A stretch of 12,180 nt of DNA from Prevotella sp. (GTDB taxonomy: Bacteria; Bacteroidota; Bacteroidia; Bacteroidales; Bacteroidaceae): positions 1 through 12,180 of the forward strand of contig JAILAA010000128.1 in NCBI GenBank assembly GCA_024681875.1, read 5' to 3'. This document shows positions 1-6,283 of this stretch, piece by piece. The notes under the pieces were generated by a model. The model did not search any database. It had not been told where the DNA came from and worked only from the letters and a program-made list of their open reading frames with translations. The translations under genes and the position numbers were made by a program. Every line of letters begins with the position of its first letter. Positions within the stretch are counted from its first letter, which is position 1.

Positions 1-136
1 ATGATGCCGATAGAGTAAATATCTTTGTGCATTCCATTGCTATGAGTCAGTTGGCTTTAAAGTCATAGGTACTGATTACTATCTCATAGATGGGGAAGAA
101 TGGACGGAAAAAGAAATGGAGATACTTGAATTATAA
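1..136 (+). pseudogene. GNAT-type acetyltransferase, 3' fragment, apparently frameshifted
   Basis: Only the C-terminal tail lies in the window. In the frame beginning at base 3 the sequence reads ADRVNIFVHSIAMS and then runs to a stop at 66. In the frame beginning at base 2 it reads YESVGFKVIGTDYYLIDG from base 41 to a TAA at 134-136. Joined, the two give the usual end of a GNAT N-acetyltransferase, where the acetyl-CoA-binding segment ends in a YExxGF motif. Neither frame alone gives a sensible GNAT tail, because the second frame is closed by TAG at 11-13. The shift lies at about bases 38-47. A real lesion and a base-calling error cannot be told apart here. The next gene starts 3 nt after this stop, so the two were probably co-transcribed. 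The substrate is unknown. Confidence 0.5.
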
Positions 137-139
137 ACA

Positions 140-649
140 ATGAAGCATATTCCTAACATTCTATCTGCATCACGAATCGCATTGTGTCTGCCATTGCTTT
201 TGGTGGATGCAATGACTATGCCCTTCTGGGTGCTCTACGTGATAGCTGGTACGACGGATATGCTCGACGGCTTTCTGGCCAGACGGTGGGGAGTAGAGAG
301 TAAGTTCGGAGCCAGATTGGACAGTTTGGCAGACTTCGTTTTTGTCGTTGCAGTAGGATATAAGTTGTTTCCGTGGCTGAAACTGCCAGCTGCATTATGG
401 ATGATGATAGGGCTTATCGCACTGGTGAAAATCAGCAATGCCGTTAGTGCATACATAGTAAGGCACAGGATAGCATTTCTACACACCAAAGCCAACAAAT
501 TGACGGGCTTCTTGCTTTTTATTGGCATGATGACAATCGGACAGTCATACTTCATCCTCATTGCATGGGTGATTGCCTGCATCGCCCTCTTCGCTGCCAT
601 ACAGGAAGGGCATCTTATCCGCAGTAAAGTAATTACTTCGGAGTGTTAA
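140..649 (+). CDS. CDP-alcohol phosphatidyltransferase family membrane protein
   Basis: A 169-aa integral membrane enzyme that would transfer a phosphatidyl group from CDP-diacylglycerol to an alcohol in phospholipid synthesis. The CDP-OH signature is complete: D40, D43-G44, A47-R48, G57, D61 and D65, matching the family pattern DxxDGxxAR(x8)GxxxDxxxD. These aspartates bind the metals and the CDP moiety. The rest is mostly hydrophobic, with membrane segments around residues 10-38, 62-76, 84-106 and 120-153. Length is near that of phosphatidylglycerophosphate synthases, but the motif does not fix the acceptor alcohol (glycerol phosphate, inositol phosphate or another), so no symbol is given. 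It begins 3 nt after the stop of the acetyltransferase fragment and is followed by a 223-nt gap. Confidence 0.85.
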   Translation: MKHIPNILSASRIALCLPLLLVDAMTMPFWVLYVIAGTTDMLDGFLARRWGVESKFGARLDSLADFVFVVAVGYKLFPWLKLPAALWMMIGLIALVKISNAVSAYIVRHRIAFLHTKANKLTGFLLFIGMMTIGQSYFILIAWVIACIALFAAIQEGHLIRSKVITSEC

Positions 650-714
650 ATTTGAGTTTAATATTTGAAAGCGCTTGACTCGTCCCTTAGGGCATGCAAT
701 TGATTAATGATGGC

Positions 715-748
715 ACCCCTGCAATTAACTCGAATTATTTGCAGGGGT
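715..748 (+). terminator. Hairpin, likely terminator after the phosphatidyltransferase gene
   Basis: A perfect 10-bp stem (ACCCCTGCAA at 715-724 with TTGCAGGGGT at 739-748) encloses a 14-nt loop. The downstream side is TCTAACTTTT, a weak U-tract, so intrinsic termination is plausible but not certain. The right arm overlaps the TTTG (738-741) of a candidate promoter, so the structure could instead regulate that promoter. Confidence 0.5.
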
Positions 749-769
749 TCTAACTTTTCAGTATCTTTG
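738..769 (+). promoter_or_regulatory. Candidate Bacteroides-type promoter (distal)
   Basis: TTTG at 738-741 and TATCTTTG at 762-769 are 20 nt apart, which fits the Bacteroidota primary-sigma consensus TTTG-N19-21-TAnnTTTG. It would give a transcript starting near 776, upstream of the DUF3795 gene. Its -33 box lies inside the hairpin arm at 739-748. Confidence 0.45.
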
Positions 770-805
770 TGACAAAAGTCGCGAAGTTACTCCGTCTCGG
801 AAATA

Positions 806-825
806 AAAACAAACGTGTTTGTTTT
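806..825. promoter_or_regulatory. Palindromic candidate operator over the -33 box
   Basis: AAAACAAAC (806-814) and GTTTGTTTT (817-825) are perfect 9-bp inverted arms around a 2-nt centre. The right arm contains most of the -33 TTTG of the proximal promoter (823-826), so a dimeric regulator bound here would block the polymerase. Which regulator binds cannot be told; none is encoded next to the site. Confidence 0.5.
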
Positions 826-853
826 GTATTTCGTTCGACTATTCGTAACTTTG
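823..853 (+). promoter_or_regulatory. Bacteroides-type promoter of the DUF3795 gene cluster
   Basis: TTTG at 823-826 and TAACTTTG at 846-853 are separated by 19 nt, a good match to the Bacteroidota consensus. Transcription would start near 860, leaving a 5' leader of only about a dozen bases before the ATG at 873. Confidence 0.6.
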
Positions 854-872
854 CAGCATGATTTTATAGCTT

Positions 873-1214
873 ATGAAAGAAATAACTGTCAACACAAAAA
901 TGATTGCGGCCTGCGGATTATATTGCGGGGCTTGCAAGAAATATCGCATGGGGAAATGCCCTGGTTGTCATGAAAACGAGAAGGCATCGTGGTGTAAGAT
1001 CCGTAAATGTTGCAAGGAAAAAGGCTTCCGCACTTGCGCAGAGTGTGACAAGGACGTGAACGAATGTGGTATCTATAACAACTTCATGAGTAAAGTCTTT
1101 GCCTTTATCTTCCGCAGCGACCGTCCTGCCTGCATCCGATACATCCGTGAAAACGGTGAGCAGACCTTTGCCGAAGAAATGACACGGCGAGGTGAACAAA
1201 CTATGAAGAAATGA
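873..1214 (+). CDS. DUF3795 cysteine-rich protein
   Basis: A 113-aa protein with twelve cysteines: C14, C18, C21, C29, C32, C41, C46, C47, C55, C58, C65 and C87. The opening CGLYCGAC, the CPGC pair and the CxxC at 55-58 are typical of DUF3795, a small, probably metal-binding (zinc or iron-sulphur) family common in anaerobes. Its biochemical role is unknown. The FxFIFRSDR segment around 77-84 is also usual for Bacteroidales members. There is no signal peptide, so it is probably cytoplasmic. The next gene starts inside its stop codon (ATGA overlap at 1211-1214), which indicates translational coupling. A promoter and a palindromic operator candidate lie just upstream. Confidence 0.85.
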   Translation: MKEITVNTKMIAACGLYCGACKKYRMGKCPGCHENEKASWCKIRKCCKEKGFRTCAECDKDVNECGIYNNFMSKVFAFIFRSDRPACIRYIRENGEQTFAEEMTRRGEQTMKK

Positions 1215-1729
1215 TAACCGAAGAGAGGCTCAGACAGACATTCAGCGAGGGCGGTGCACAGGAAATATACCAAGAGGTAAAGGCTGGTGGCGATTTCCTT
1301 GGATTTGCCCGTCAGTACGCTTTTCGTGAAGACTATCGCGTAGCAAGGAGTGCCTTGTGGGGACTGACTAAAGCCAGCAAAGAGGAGCTCTCTCAGTTGC
1401 AGGTGATATTCGACGAACTCATCGAACAGGCTATGCGGACAGAGAACTCATCCGTCAGGCGACTGACTTTGAACATCGTTGAGCGACTGGAGATGAACGA
1501 AGACAATCTGCGGACGGATTTCCTTGATTTCTGCTTCGAGCACATGTTGGATGTCGATGAATTCCCCGGCATTCAGTCCATCTGCATGAAGCTCGCCTTC
1601 CGCATGTGCAAATTATTCCCGGAATTGATGGACGAACTGAAGCGCACCCTCGAAGCTATGGAGATAGACTATTACAAGCCGGCAGTGAAATGTGTCAGGA
1701 ACAGAATATTAAGTGAGAAACTTAAATAA
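1211..1729 (+). CDS. Hypothetical helical-repeat-like protein
   Basis: A 172-aa soluble protein of unknown function. The composition is strongly alpha-helical, with amphipathic segments at about 12-37, 42-54, 57-76, 80-94, 100-113, 119-134 and 136-149. That pattern resembles HEAT or armadillo-type repeats, but I do not recognise a named family and see no catalytic motif, signal peptide or membrane segment. The start overlaps the DUF3795 stop by 4 nt, so the two are almost certainly made from one message and may act together. The CAT-like gene starts 30 nt after its end. The helical-repeat reading is inferred from helix spacing only. Confidence 0.7.
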   Translation: MITEERLRQTFSEGGAQEIYQEVKAGGDFLGFARQYAFREDYRVARSALWGLTKASKEELSQLQVIFDELIEQAMRTENSSVRRLTLNIVERLEMNEDNLRTDFLDFCFEHMLDVDEFPGIQSICMKLAFRMCKLFPELMDELKRTLEAMEIDYYKPAVKCVRNRILSEKLK

Positions 1730-1744
1730 TCCATTCGTTACTGC

Positions 1745-1752
1745 TAAGGAGG
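1745..1752 (+). promoter_or_regulatory. Perfect Shine-Dalgarno site of the CAT-like gene
   Basis: TAAGGAGG, 7 nt before the ATG at 1760, is a full match to the anti-Shine-Dalgarno sequence. Such strong sites are uncommon in Bacteroidota; this one fixes the start codon. Confidence 0.6.
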
Positions 1753-1759
1753 AATAACA

Positions 1760-2383
1760 ATGAAAAAAGAAATCAATCCTGAGAATACGAGCCGTGCTGA
1801 AGCCTTCAGCTTGTGGATGACTTCGCCTGTGCCGATGGTGACATTGGTGAAGACGATGGATGTCACCCGGTTGCTGAAGGTGAGCAAGAAAACGGGAATC
1901 AAGTTCACAGTACTCATGTGCTGGTGCATTGGCAAGGCAGCCAGTGGCGTGGAGGAATTCTATCTTCTGCCCCAAAACGGCAAACTGTATCAGTATGATA
2001 AACTCGCTCTCAATGTGATTGTTCAGAACTGTAAGGGTGGCATCAGCTTGTGCGACATTCCATATTCTGAAGATGTCAGGCTGTTTAATACTGACTACCT
2101 TGAATTGACAGGACAAACCGCGAAAAATTGCAAGAGTTCCTCTTTAGAAGACTGTATGATAATCGGGACTTCAGCCTTGCCCCAGACGGAACTTGACTGC
2201 ATCGTCAACCAGTACTCGGGTAGATATAACAATCCGTTCTTGGCTTGGGGAAGGTATCGTAAGGGACTTTTCAAGACTACGCTGCCCGTAAGCCTTCAGT
2301 TCCATCATGCCCAGATGGATGGTGCTCATGCCTGCCGCTTCTTGAACAGTTTTCAAGATGAACTGTTGTTCAGGGCTGAATGA
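1760..2383 (+). CDS. Chloramphenicol acetyltransferase (CatA)-like O-acetyltransferase
   Basis: A 207-aa member of the trimeric CAT fold family, which moves an acetyl group from acetyl-CoA to a hydroxyl. The active-site motif HHxxxDG is present at residues 182-188 (HHAQMDG): H183 is the catalytic base and D187 the structural aspartate. It is slightly shorter than classical CATs (about 213-219 aa). In resistance enzymes the segment before it reads SANPWVSFTSF. Here it is SALPQTELDCI (138-148), so the serine that stabilises the tetrahedral intermediate (Ser148 in CAT) appears to be E144. The substrate is therefore probably not chloramphenicol. It is the third gene after the DUF3795 promoter, 30 nt behind the previous gene. 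Its last 31 bases overlap the minus-strand acyltransferase gene. Confidence 0.8.
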   Translation: MKKEINPENTSRAEAFSLWMTSPVPMVTLVKTMDVTRLLKVSKKTGIKFTVLMCWCIGKAASGVEEFYLLPQNGKLYQYDKLALNVIVQNCKGGISLCDIPYSEDVRLFNTDYLELTGQTAKNCKSSSLEDCMIIGTSALPQTELDCIVNQYSGRYNNPFLAWGRYRKGLFKTTLPVSLQFHHAQMDGAHACRFLNSFQDELLFRAE

Positions 2384-3087
2384 ACGGAGTCGTAGGCTTG
2401 ACTCATGGTGGCCTGCACATTTTCGGCTCCTTGCCCCACAGGATAGATGGGCTGATGGATGGTGAGGCTCAATCGGTGCCATTGCACAAAGTGACCGTCG
2501 CGCATACGCGGCATGAGATGGAAGGAGCCGTTGATGGTGAGGGGCACGACAGGCAACTGCAGCTCATCGGCCAGCGCGAAAGCTCCACGCTTGAAGGGCT
2601 GCATCTGGCCGGTAAAGGTGCGGGCTCCTTCAGGGAAGACGGTTAGGCTGGTGCCTCCCTGCAGGGTGCAGCGGGCATCTTCATAGGTCTTTTTGATGCG
2701 TGAGGCGCCACTCTTGTCAACGAATATCTGCTTCGACTTCTCGCAAGCCCATCCTACAAAAGGCAGTTTACGCAACGATTGCTTCATCATCCATTTGAAG
2801 TTGCGCCCCAAATAGCCGTATATGAGGAAAATATCGAAGGCGCCCTGATGATTGGCCACGAAGACGTAGGACTGGTTTTTCTCAAGCTGCAGCTTGCCCT
2901 CCACCTTAACGGGGATGAGGAAAAGCCAGAGGATGATGCGCCCCCATAGATGGCCTGGGTAGTAACCCCAGAAATGGCCTTTGCCTAAGGAACACCCCAC
3001 GGCGGTGACTACGGCAACGAGGAGTGTGACAAAAAGCCCCAGGGGCAAGGCAATGAGTAGCTGGTAGATGCGATAGAGGTATTTCAT
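2353..3087 (-). CDS. plsC: PlsC-type 1-acylglycerol-3-phosphate acyltransferase
   Basis: A 244-aa membrane-bound acyltransferase that would acylate lysophosphatidic acid, or a similar lysophospholipid, in phospholipid synthesis. The family blocks are present: NHxxxxD at 79-85 (NHQGAFD, with H80 and D85 as the catalytic pair), FPEGAR at 151-156 and VPLTING at 181-187. Two hydrophobic stretches at about 8-33 and 50-62 anchor it. The frame stays open upstream to 3204, but the ATG at 3087 is chosen: it yields the usual MKYLYRIYQ start and overlaps the phosphoesterase stop by 4 nt (ATGA), showing coupling. The 3' end overlaps the convergent CAT-like gene by 31 bp, and no terminator is visible between them. 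The exact lysolipid substrate cannot be read from the sequence. Confidence 0.88.
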   Translation of the reverse strand: MKYLYRIYQLLIALPLGLFVTLLVAVVTAVGCSLGKGHFWGYYPGHLWGRIILWLFLIPVKVEGKLQLEKNQSYVFVANHQGAFDIFLIYGYLGRNFKWMMKQSLRKLPFVGWACEKSKQIFVDKSGASRIKKTYEDARCTLQGGTSLTVFPEGARTFTGQMQPFKRGAFALADELQLPVVPLTINGSFHLMPRMRDGHFVQWHRLSLTIHQPIYPVGQGAENVQATMSQAYDSVHSALNNSSS

Positions 3088-4082
3088 GGCTGGAGTGTGG
3101 AAGTCTTGAGGGTGATGACTGAGATTTCGGGCGTAGCGCCAAAACGGAAAGGCACGACGCCACCGACGCCTCTTGAGACGTAGAGTGCACGCTCGTTCAG
3201 CCAATACATGCCGCTGCTTTCCTTATATTTGAAGATGGCGGGTGAAAGTCCGAAGAGCGAGAGCTGGCCGCCATGAGTATGGCCGCTAAGCGTCAGCTGC
3301 GCATGGCTGTGGGGCAGAATTCTGTTGCGCCATGAGGTGGGGTCGTGCTCAAGCATCACTACGAACTCATCTCTACAAACACCACGCAACGTATTGTTGA
3401 TGTCACCCTTCTTGGGGAAGCGCCCTTCGCCGTCGTTCTCCATTCCAGCGATGACTATATGCGCTGTGCCACGCTGAATGTTCAGATGGCCGTTCATCAG
3501 CACTTTCCATCCCATGTCTTGTTCGGCTGACACGGTGCGTCCCAGACAGAGGGATCGCTCATACGGGTCGAGGGCTGTAGTGTCGATATACATGGGGTAG
3601 TCGTGGTTTCCTAGAATGGAAATCACTCCGTCTGGGGCTTTGATTTTTCTAAGGATGTCCTGACAGGCGATGAGCTCGGATGCTTCTTTGTTTTGTATGT
3701 CGCCAGTGAAAACCACCAAGTCGGCATGTTGTGCGTTGATGCTGTCGACAACAGCCTGAAGGATGCATCGGCGGCTACCCGTATAGGTGCCTGCATGTAC
3801 GTCGCTGAACTGCACAATACGATAGCCGTCAAAGGCCTTGGGCAAATCGCGGCTTGCATATTCTATATGAACGACCTCGATTTTCCTGAATCCGACGTAG
3901 GTGCCCCATAAGAAGATGTGCCAGCACAAGAACAGGGTAAGGACGAGCGTCCAGCGCAGCCAGCGACGGTGAGTGCGCCAGCAAATCAGTCCAAGAATGA
4001 TTGAGAGAAGCGCCAGCGTCCCCCACCCTATATAAATATAGGTGTCGGGCTGTAGCAAGATGAAAAGCAAGGATGAGGGCAT
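3084..4082 (-). CDS. Membrane-anchored calcineurin-like metallophosphoesterase
   Basis: A 332-aa protein with two N-terminal hydrophobic helices (about 16-34 and 43-63) followed by a metallophosphoesterase domain. The metal-binding blocks appear in order: SDVH (D94, H96), GD (D128), GNHD (N159, H160), H246 and GHTHGG (H268, H270). Together these form a dinuclear metal centre. The layout resembles the YkuE/YaeI-type phosphodiesterases, some of which act on lipid substrates; the substrate here is unknown. It lies between dihydroorotase (4-nt gap) and the acyltransferase (4-nt overlap), so co-transcription is very likely. Its position beside plsC makes a lipid-related role attractive, but that is inference. 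Confidence 0.87.
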   Translation of the reverse strand: MPSSLLFILLQPDTYIYIGWGTLALLSIILGLICWRTHRRWLRWTLVLTLFLCWHIFLWGTYVGFRKIEVVHIEYASRDLPKAFDGYRIVQFSDVHAGTYTGSRRCILQAVVDSINAQHADLVVFTGDIQNKEASELIACQDILRKIKAPDGVISILGNHDYPMYIDTTALDPYERSLCLGRTVSAEQDMGWKVLMNGHLNIQRGTAHIVIAGMENDGEGRFPKKGDINNTLRGVCRDEFVVMLEHDPTSWRNRILPHSHAQLTLSGHTHGGQLSLFGLSPAIFKYKESSGMYWLNERALYVSRGVGGVVPFRFGATPEISVITLKTSTLQP

Positions 4083-4086
4083 GGAC

Positions 4087-5442
4087 TTATCTGAATAGTA
4101 CCGGTTGACCTGTGTAATGTGAATCTACTGTTCCGTTATCGTAGACGAGATGGCCATTGCATAGCGTCTTCTCTACGCGCCACTGGAACTTCTGTCCTTC
4201 GAAGGGGCTCCATTGGCATTTACTTTCTATGACATCCTGAGTCACCTTCCATGGAGCATGGGGCCTGACAATGGTGATGTCGGCCTGATAGCCTGGCCAC
4301 AAGAAGCCCCTATTGCGCACCTCGAAGATGCGGGCAGGATTGTGGGCCATCAGCTCTACTAAACGCTCAATAGTAAGCACGCCCTCGTCGACGAGTGAGA
4401 GCAAGGCAGGCAGCGCAAACTGTATGGACGGCATACCGCTGGCGGCTCGTGCGCTGCCCCCCCCCTTCTGCGACAACAAATGTGGCGCATGGTCAGTGCC
4501 TATAGTGCTTATGCGACCGTCAATAAGGCCCTGTCGCAAGGTTTCCTGGTCGATAACACTCTTAATGGAAGGATTCACTTTTATGCGTGTGCCAAGCTGC
4601 TGGTAGTCAACTGTAGAGAACAGCAAATGCCCTACAGTGGCCTCAGCGGTGATGGAATGTAGGCAGTTGGCAGGAATCAGCTCCAGCTCTGCCTTTGTAC
4701 TGATGTGGGCGATGTGCAGCTGTGTCTGGTATCTGACTGCCAGCTCGATGGCCTTCAGCGTTGAGGCCACACAGGCTTCCTCACTACGGATGAGCTGGTG
4801 CGTCCATACGGGCGGATCATCGCCAAAGCGCTCCTTAAAGAGCTGCATGTTCTCGTTGATGATGGCGGTATCTTCGCAATGCGTCATTAGCGGCAATGGC
4901 GTCTCACTGAAGATGCGTTGCAAGGCCTCGTCGCGGTCTACCAGCATGTTTCCCGTCGAACTGCCCATAAAGAGCTTGATGCCAGGGATACGATGTATGT
5001 CGAGCTGAGGGAAGAGATACGTATTGTCGTTGGTGGCACCGAAGAAGAAGCTGTAGTTCACGTGACTCTTCCTTGCAGACAACTCAAACTTCTGCTCCAA
5101 TGCCTCCAGCGTAGTAGTCTGAGGCACAGTGTTAGGCATGTCGAAAAACGTGGTCACTCCTCCTGCAGCAGCAGCACGTGTCTCGCTCTCAATGTCGGCT
5201 TTTTCTGTCAACCCCGGCTCACGGAAATGCACGTGTGAATCAATAACGCCAGGCAGGACATAGCAGCCCGTTGCATTGATAATAGCATCGGAAGAACATG
5301 GACTTTCACGGATCATCTCATTGCTATTCCGTGTCAATCCAAGTTCTTCCGTTGCAACAATCTTTTCCCCGTCAATAATAACACAGCCAACAAAGGTTTT
5401 CCCTTCATTGACTATCGTTCCTCCTTGAATGATGGTCCTCAT
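4087..5442 (-). CDS. pyrC: Dihydroorotase
   Basis: A 451-aa amidohydrolase that cyclises N-carbamoyl-aspartate to dihydroorotate, the third step of pyrimidine synthesis. The metal ligands are visible: HVHFR (H70, H72, with R74 for substrate), K156 in GIKLFMG (the carboxylated lysine), H188 in THCED, H246 in AHIST and D317 in GTDHAPH. The length suits the long class I type of Bacteroidales. Two oddities occur. Residues 31-51 are encoded by an imperfect 61-bp palindrome that resembles an intergenic repeat at 11758-11815. Codons 326-329 contain nine consecutive G residues (4457-4465 on the plus strand), a slippage-prone tract. The start overlaps the stop of the DUF4369 gene (ATGA), and the phosphoesterase begins 4 nt after its stop. 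Confidence 0.93.
   Translation of the reverse strand: MRTIIQGGTIVNEGKTFVGCVIIDGEKIVATEELGLTRNSNEMIRESPCSSDAIINATGCYVLPGVIDSHVHFREPGLTEKADIESETRAAAAGGVTTFFDMPNTVPQTTTLEALEQKFELSARKSHVNYSFFFGATNDNTYLFPQLDIHRIPGIKLFMGSSTGNMLVDRDEALQRIFSETPLPLMTHCEDTAIINENMQLFKERFGDDPPVWTHQLIRSEEACVASTLKAIELAVRYQTQLHIAHISTKAELELIPANCLHSITAEATVGHLLFSTVDYQQLGTRIKVNPSIKSVIDQETLRQGLIDGRISTIGTDHAPHLLSQKGGGSARAASGMPSIQFALPALLSLVDEGVLTIERLVELMAHNPARIFEVRNRGFLWPGYQADITIVRPHAPWKVTQDVIESKCQWSPFEGQKFQWRVEKTLCNGHLVYDNGTVDSHYTGQPVLFR
4457..4465 (-). repeat. Nine-base homopolymer (poly-G in coding sense) inside pyrC
   Basis: A run of nine C on the plus strand encodes the glycine run at residues 327-329, just after the GTDHAPH metal motif. 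Gain or loss of one base would shift the frame and remove about 120 C-terminal residues. Confidence 0.8.
5290..5350. repeat. Imperfect 61-bp palindrome inside pyrC, related to the 11758-11815 hairpin
   Basis: Two 23-nt arms (5290-5312 and 5328-5350) pair at 19 of 23 positions around a 15-nt loop. The outer 8 bp (GGAAGAAC with GTTCTTCC) and the inner 6 bp (CACGGA with TCCGTG) are perfect. The stretch GACTTTCACGGA, CAT, GCTA, TTCCG occurs in the same order in the intergenic hairpin at 11758-11815. It encodes dihydroorotase residues 31-51, in the variable N-terminal strand region before the HVHFR motif. Confidence 0.6.
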
Positions 5443-6194
5443 GGTTTATTCGGCTCTGCTGATGTTACGGGGTCGTCTTCTATCTCGCCCTTCATACGTG
5501 CCAGTATCTCCTTAGCCTTGGAGTAGTATTCTTTGACGTAATGGTCGTTCTTGAATCTTTCTGTAGCCTTGCCCATAATTTCCTCAATCTGGGGTGTGAG
5601 CACAGGATACGGATAGCTCGAGGTAAGCATTTGGAAGGCGCAAGGCCCCAGTACATTATCAAGATTGGCAAGAATGAAACTCGTCTCAAGGCTATCCATC
5701 TGCATCAGGAGCTTGTCATTCTCTGCCGAAAGTGTCTTGGCGATGGTGTGCTCGTCCTTTCCGTCAAGAATCATCTGTGCTTCCTTATGGCCTAATTCTC
5801 CGCGAAGGTTATCGAGCTGTATGTGCTTGTCGATGTAGTCATAGAGTTTTTCGTTCAGCGGCGTACCACTCACTTTATTGCCAGTCTTGTCAATGGTTAC
5901 CTTGATGTCACCCTTCTCTATAACGAGTGGCATGCCGCCGTCACGTATACTGAGCATGGCAAGACGTGTAGTATCCAGCTGTCCGGTAAAGCCAAAACCG
6001 CCATGTACTACTTCACACGAATCAATACTCTTAAGCTCTTCACCCGTCAGCACTTTCAGATAAAGCTTGCTGCCATCCAGCACAGACACGGACGAGGAGC
6101 CTTGAATGTTATAGGATTCAGAATATTGTTCTGCACATGCGGTAATCATCGTGACTACAGCAATGGCAGCATATAGTAATCTGTTTGTAGACAT
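5439..6194 (-). CDS. DUF4369 domain lipoprotein
   Basis: A 251-aa predicted lipoprotein. The signal peptide (NRLLYAAIAVVTMITAC) ends in a lipobox with C20 as the acylated cysteine. Residues of about 27-117 match the DUF4369 beta-rich domain, which in Bacteroidota usually sits in front of a thioredoxin-like domain. Here no CxxC follows; the C-terminal half is helical and charged (about 115-240), ending in a short proline-containing tail. It is probably an envelope protein of unknown function. An upstream in-frame ATG at 6227 exists, but 6194 is preferred: it gives a normal lipoprotein signal, and the likely promoter box (6217-6224) would lie inside the longer version. The stop overlaps the pyrC start by 4 nt. 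Confidence 0.85.
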   Translation of the reverse strand: MSTNRLLYAAIAVVTMITACAEQYSESYNIQGSSSVSVLDGSKLYLKVLTGEELKSIDSCEVVHGGFGFTGQLDTTRLAMLSIRDGGMPLVIEKGDIKVTIDKTGNKVSGTPLNEKLYDYIDKHIQLDNLRGELGHKEAQMILDGKDEHTIAKTLSAENDKLLMQMDSLETSFILANLDNVLGPCAFQMLTSSYPYPVLTPQIEEIMGKATERFKNDHYVKEYYSKAKEILARMKGEIEDDPVTSAEPNKP

Positions 6195-6216
6195 GTACGT
6201 TTTTAACTTTTGCCTA

Positions 6217-6224
6217 CAAATGTA
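6217..6224 (-). promoter_or_regulatory. Candidate -7 box for the lipoprotein-pyrC-phosphoesterase-plsC run
   Basis: On the minus strand this reads TACATTTG, a perfect TAnnTTTG match, about 22 nt before the start at 6194. The -33 region 20 nt further upstream is TTTC rather than TTTG. It would allow transcription of the lower four genes apart from dnaX. Confidence 0.5.
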
Positions 6225-6283
6225 CAACGATAGTTTGAAGTATGGAAATAATTTTGCGCAATTTAAACAATTACGCCCGCCTT

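Noticed and set aside
669..676. AAGCGCTT palindrome after the phosphatidyltransferase gene
   Set aside because: Eight bases is too short to support a site by itself and it has no clear relation to a promoter.
1143..1160. ATCCGTGAAAACGG in the DUF3795 gene as another copy of the pyrC/intergenic repeat
   Set aside because: Only CCGTGAAA is shared, with no matching inverted arm, so chance similarity is likely.
1760..2383. A chloramphenicol resistance gene
   Set aside because: The catalytic HHxxxDG is present, but the oxyanion serine segment is not conserved and no mobile element is near; it looks like a chromosomal CAT-fold homologue.
3088..3204. N-terminal extension of the acyltransferase to an ATG at 3204
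   Set aside because: It would overlap the phosphoesterase gene by more than 100 bases and add an arginine-rich stretch foreign to the family; the ATG at 3087 gives a normal start with an ATGA overlap.
6195..6227. Longer start for the DUF4369 lipoprotein at 6227
   Set aside because: It would put extra residues before a complete lipoprotein signal peptide and would include the likely -7 promoter box.
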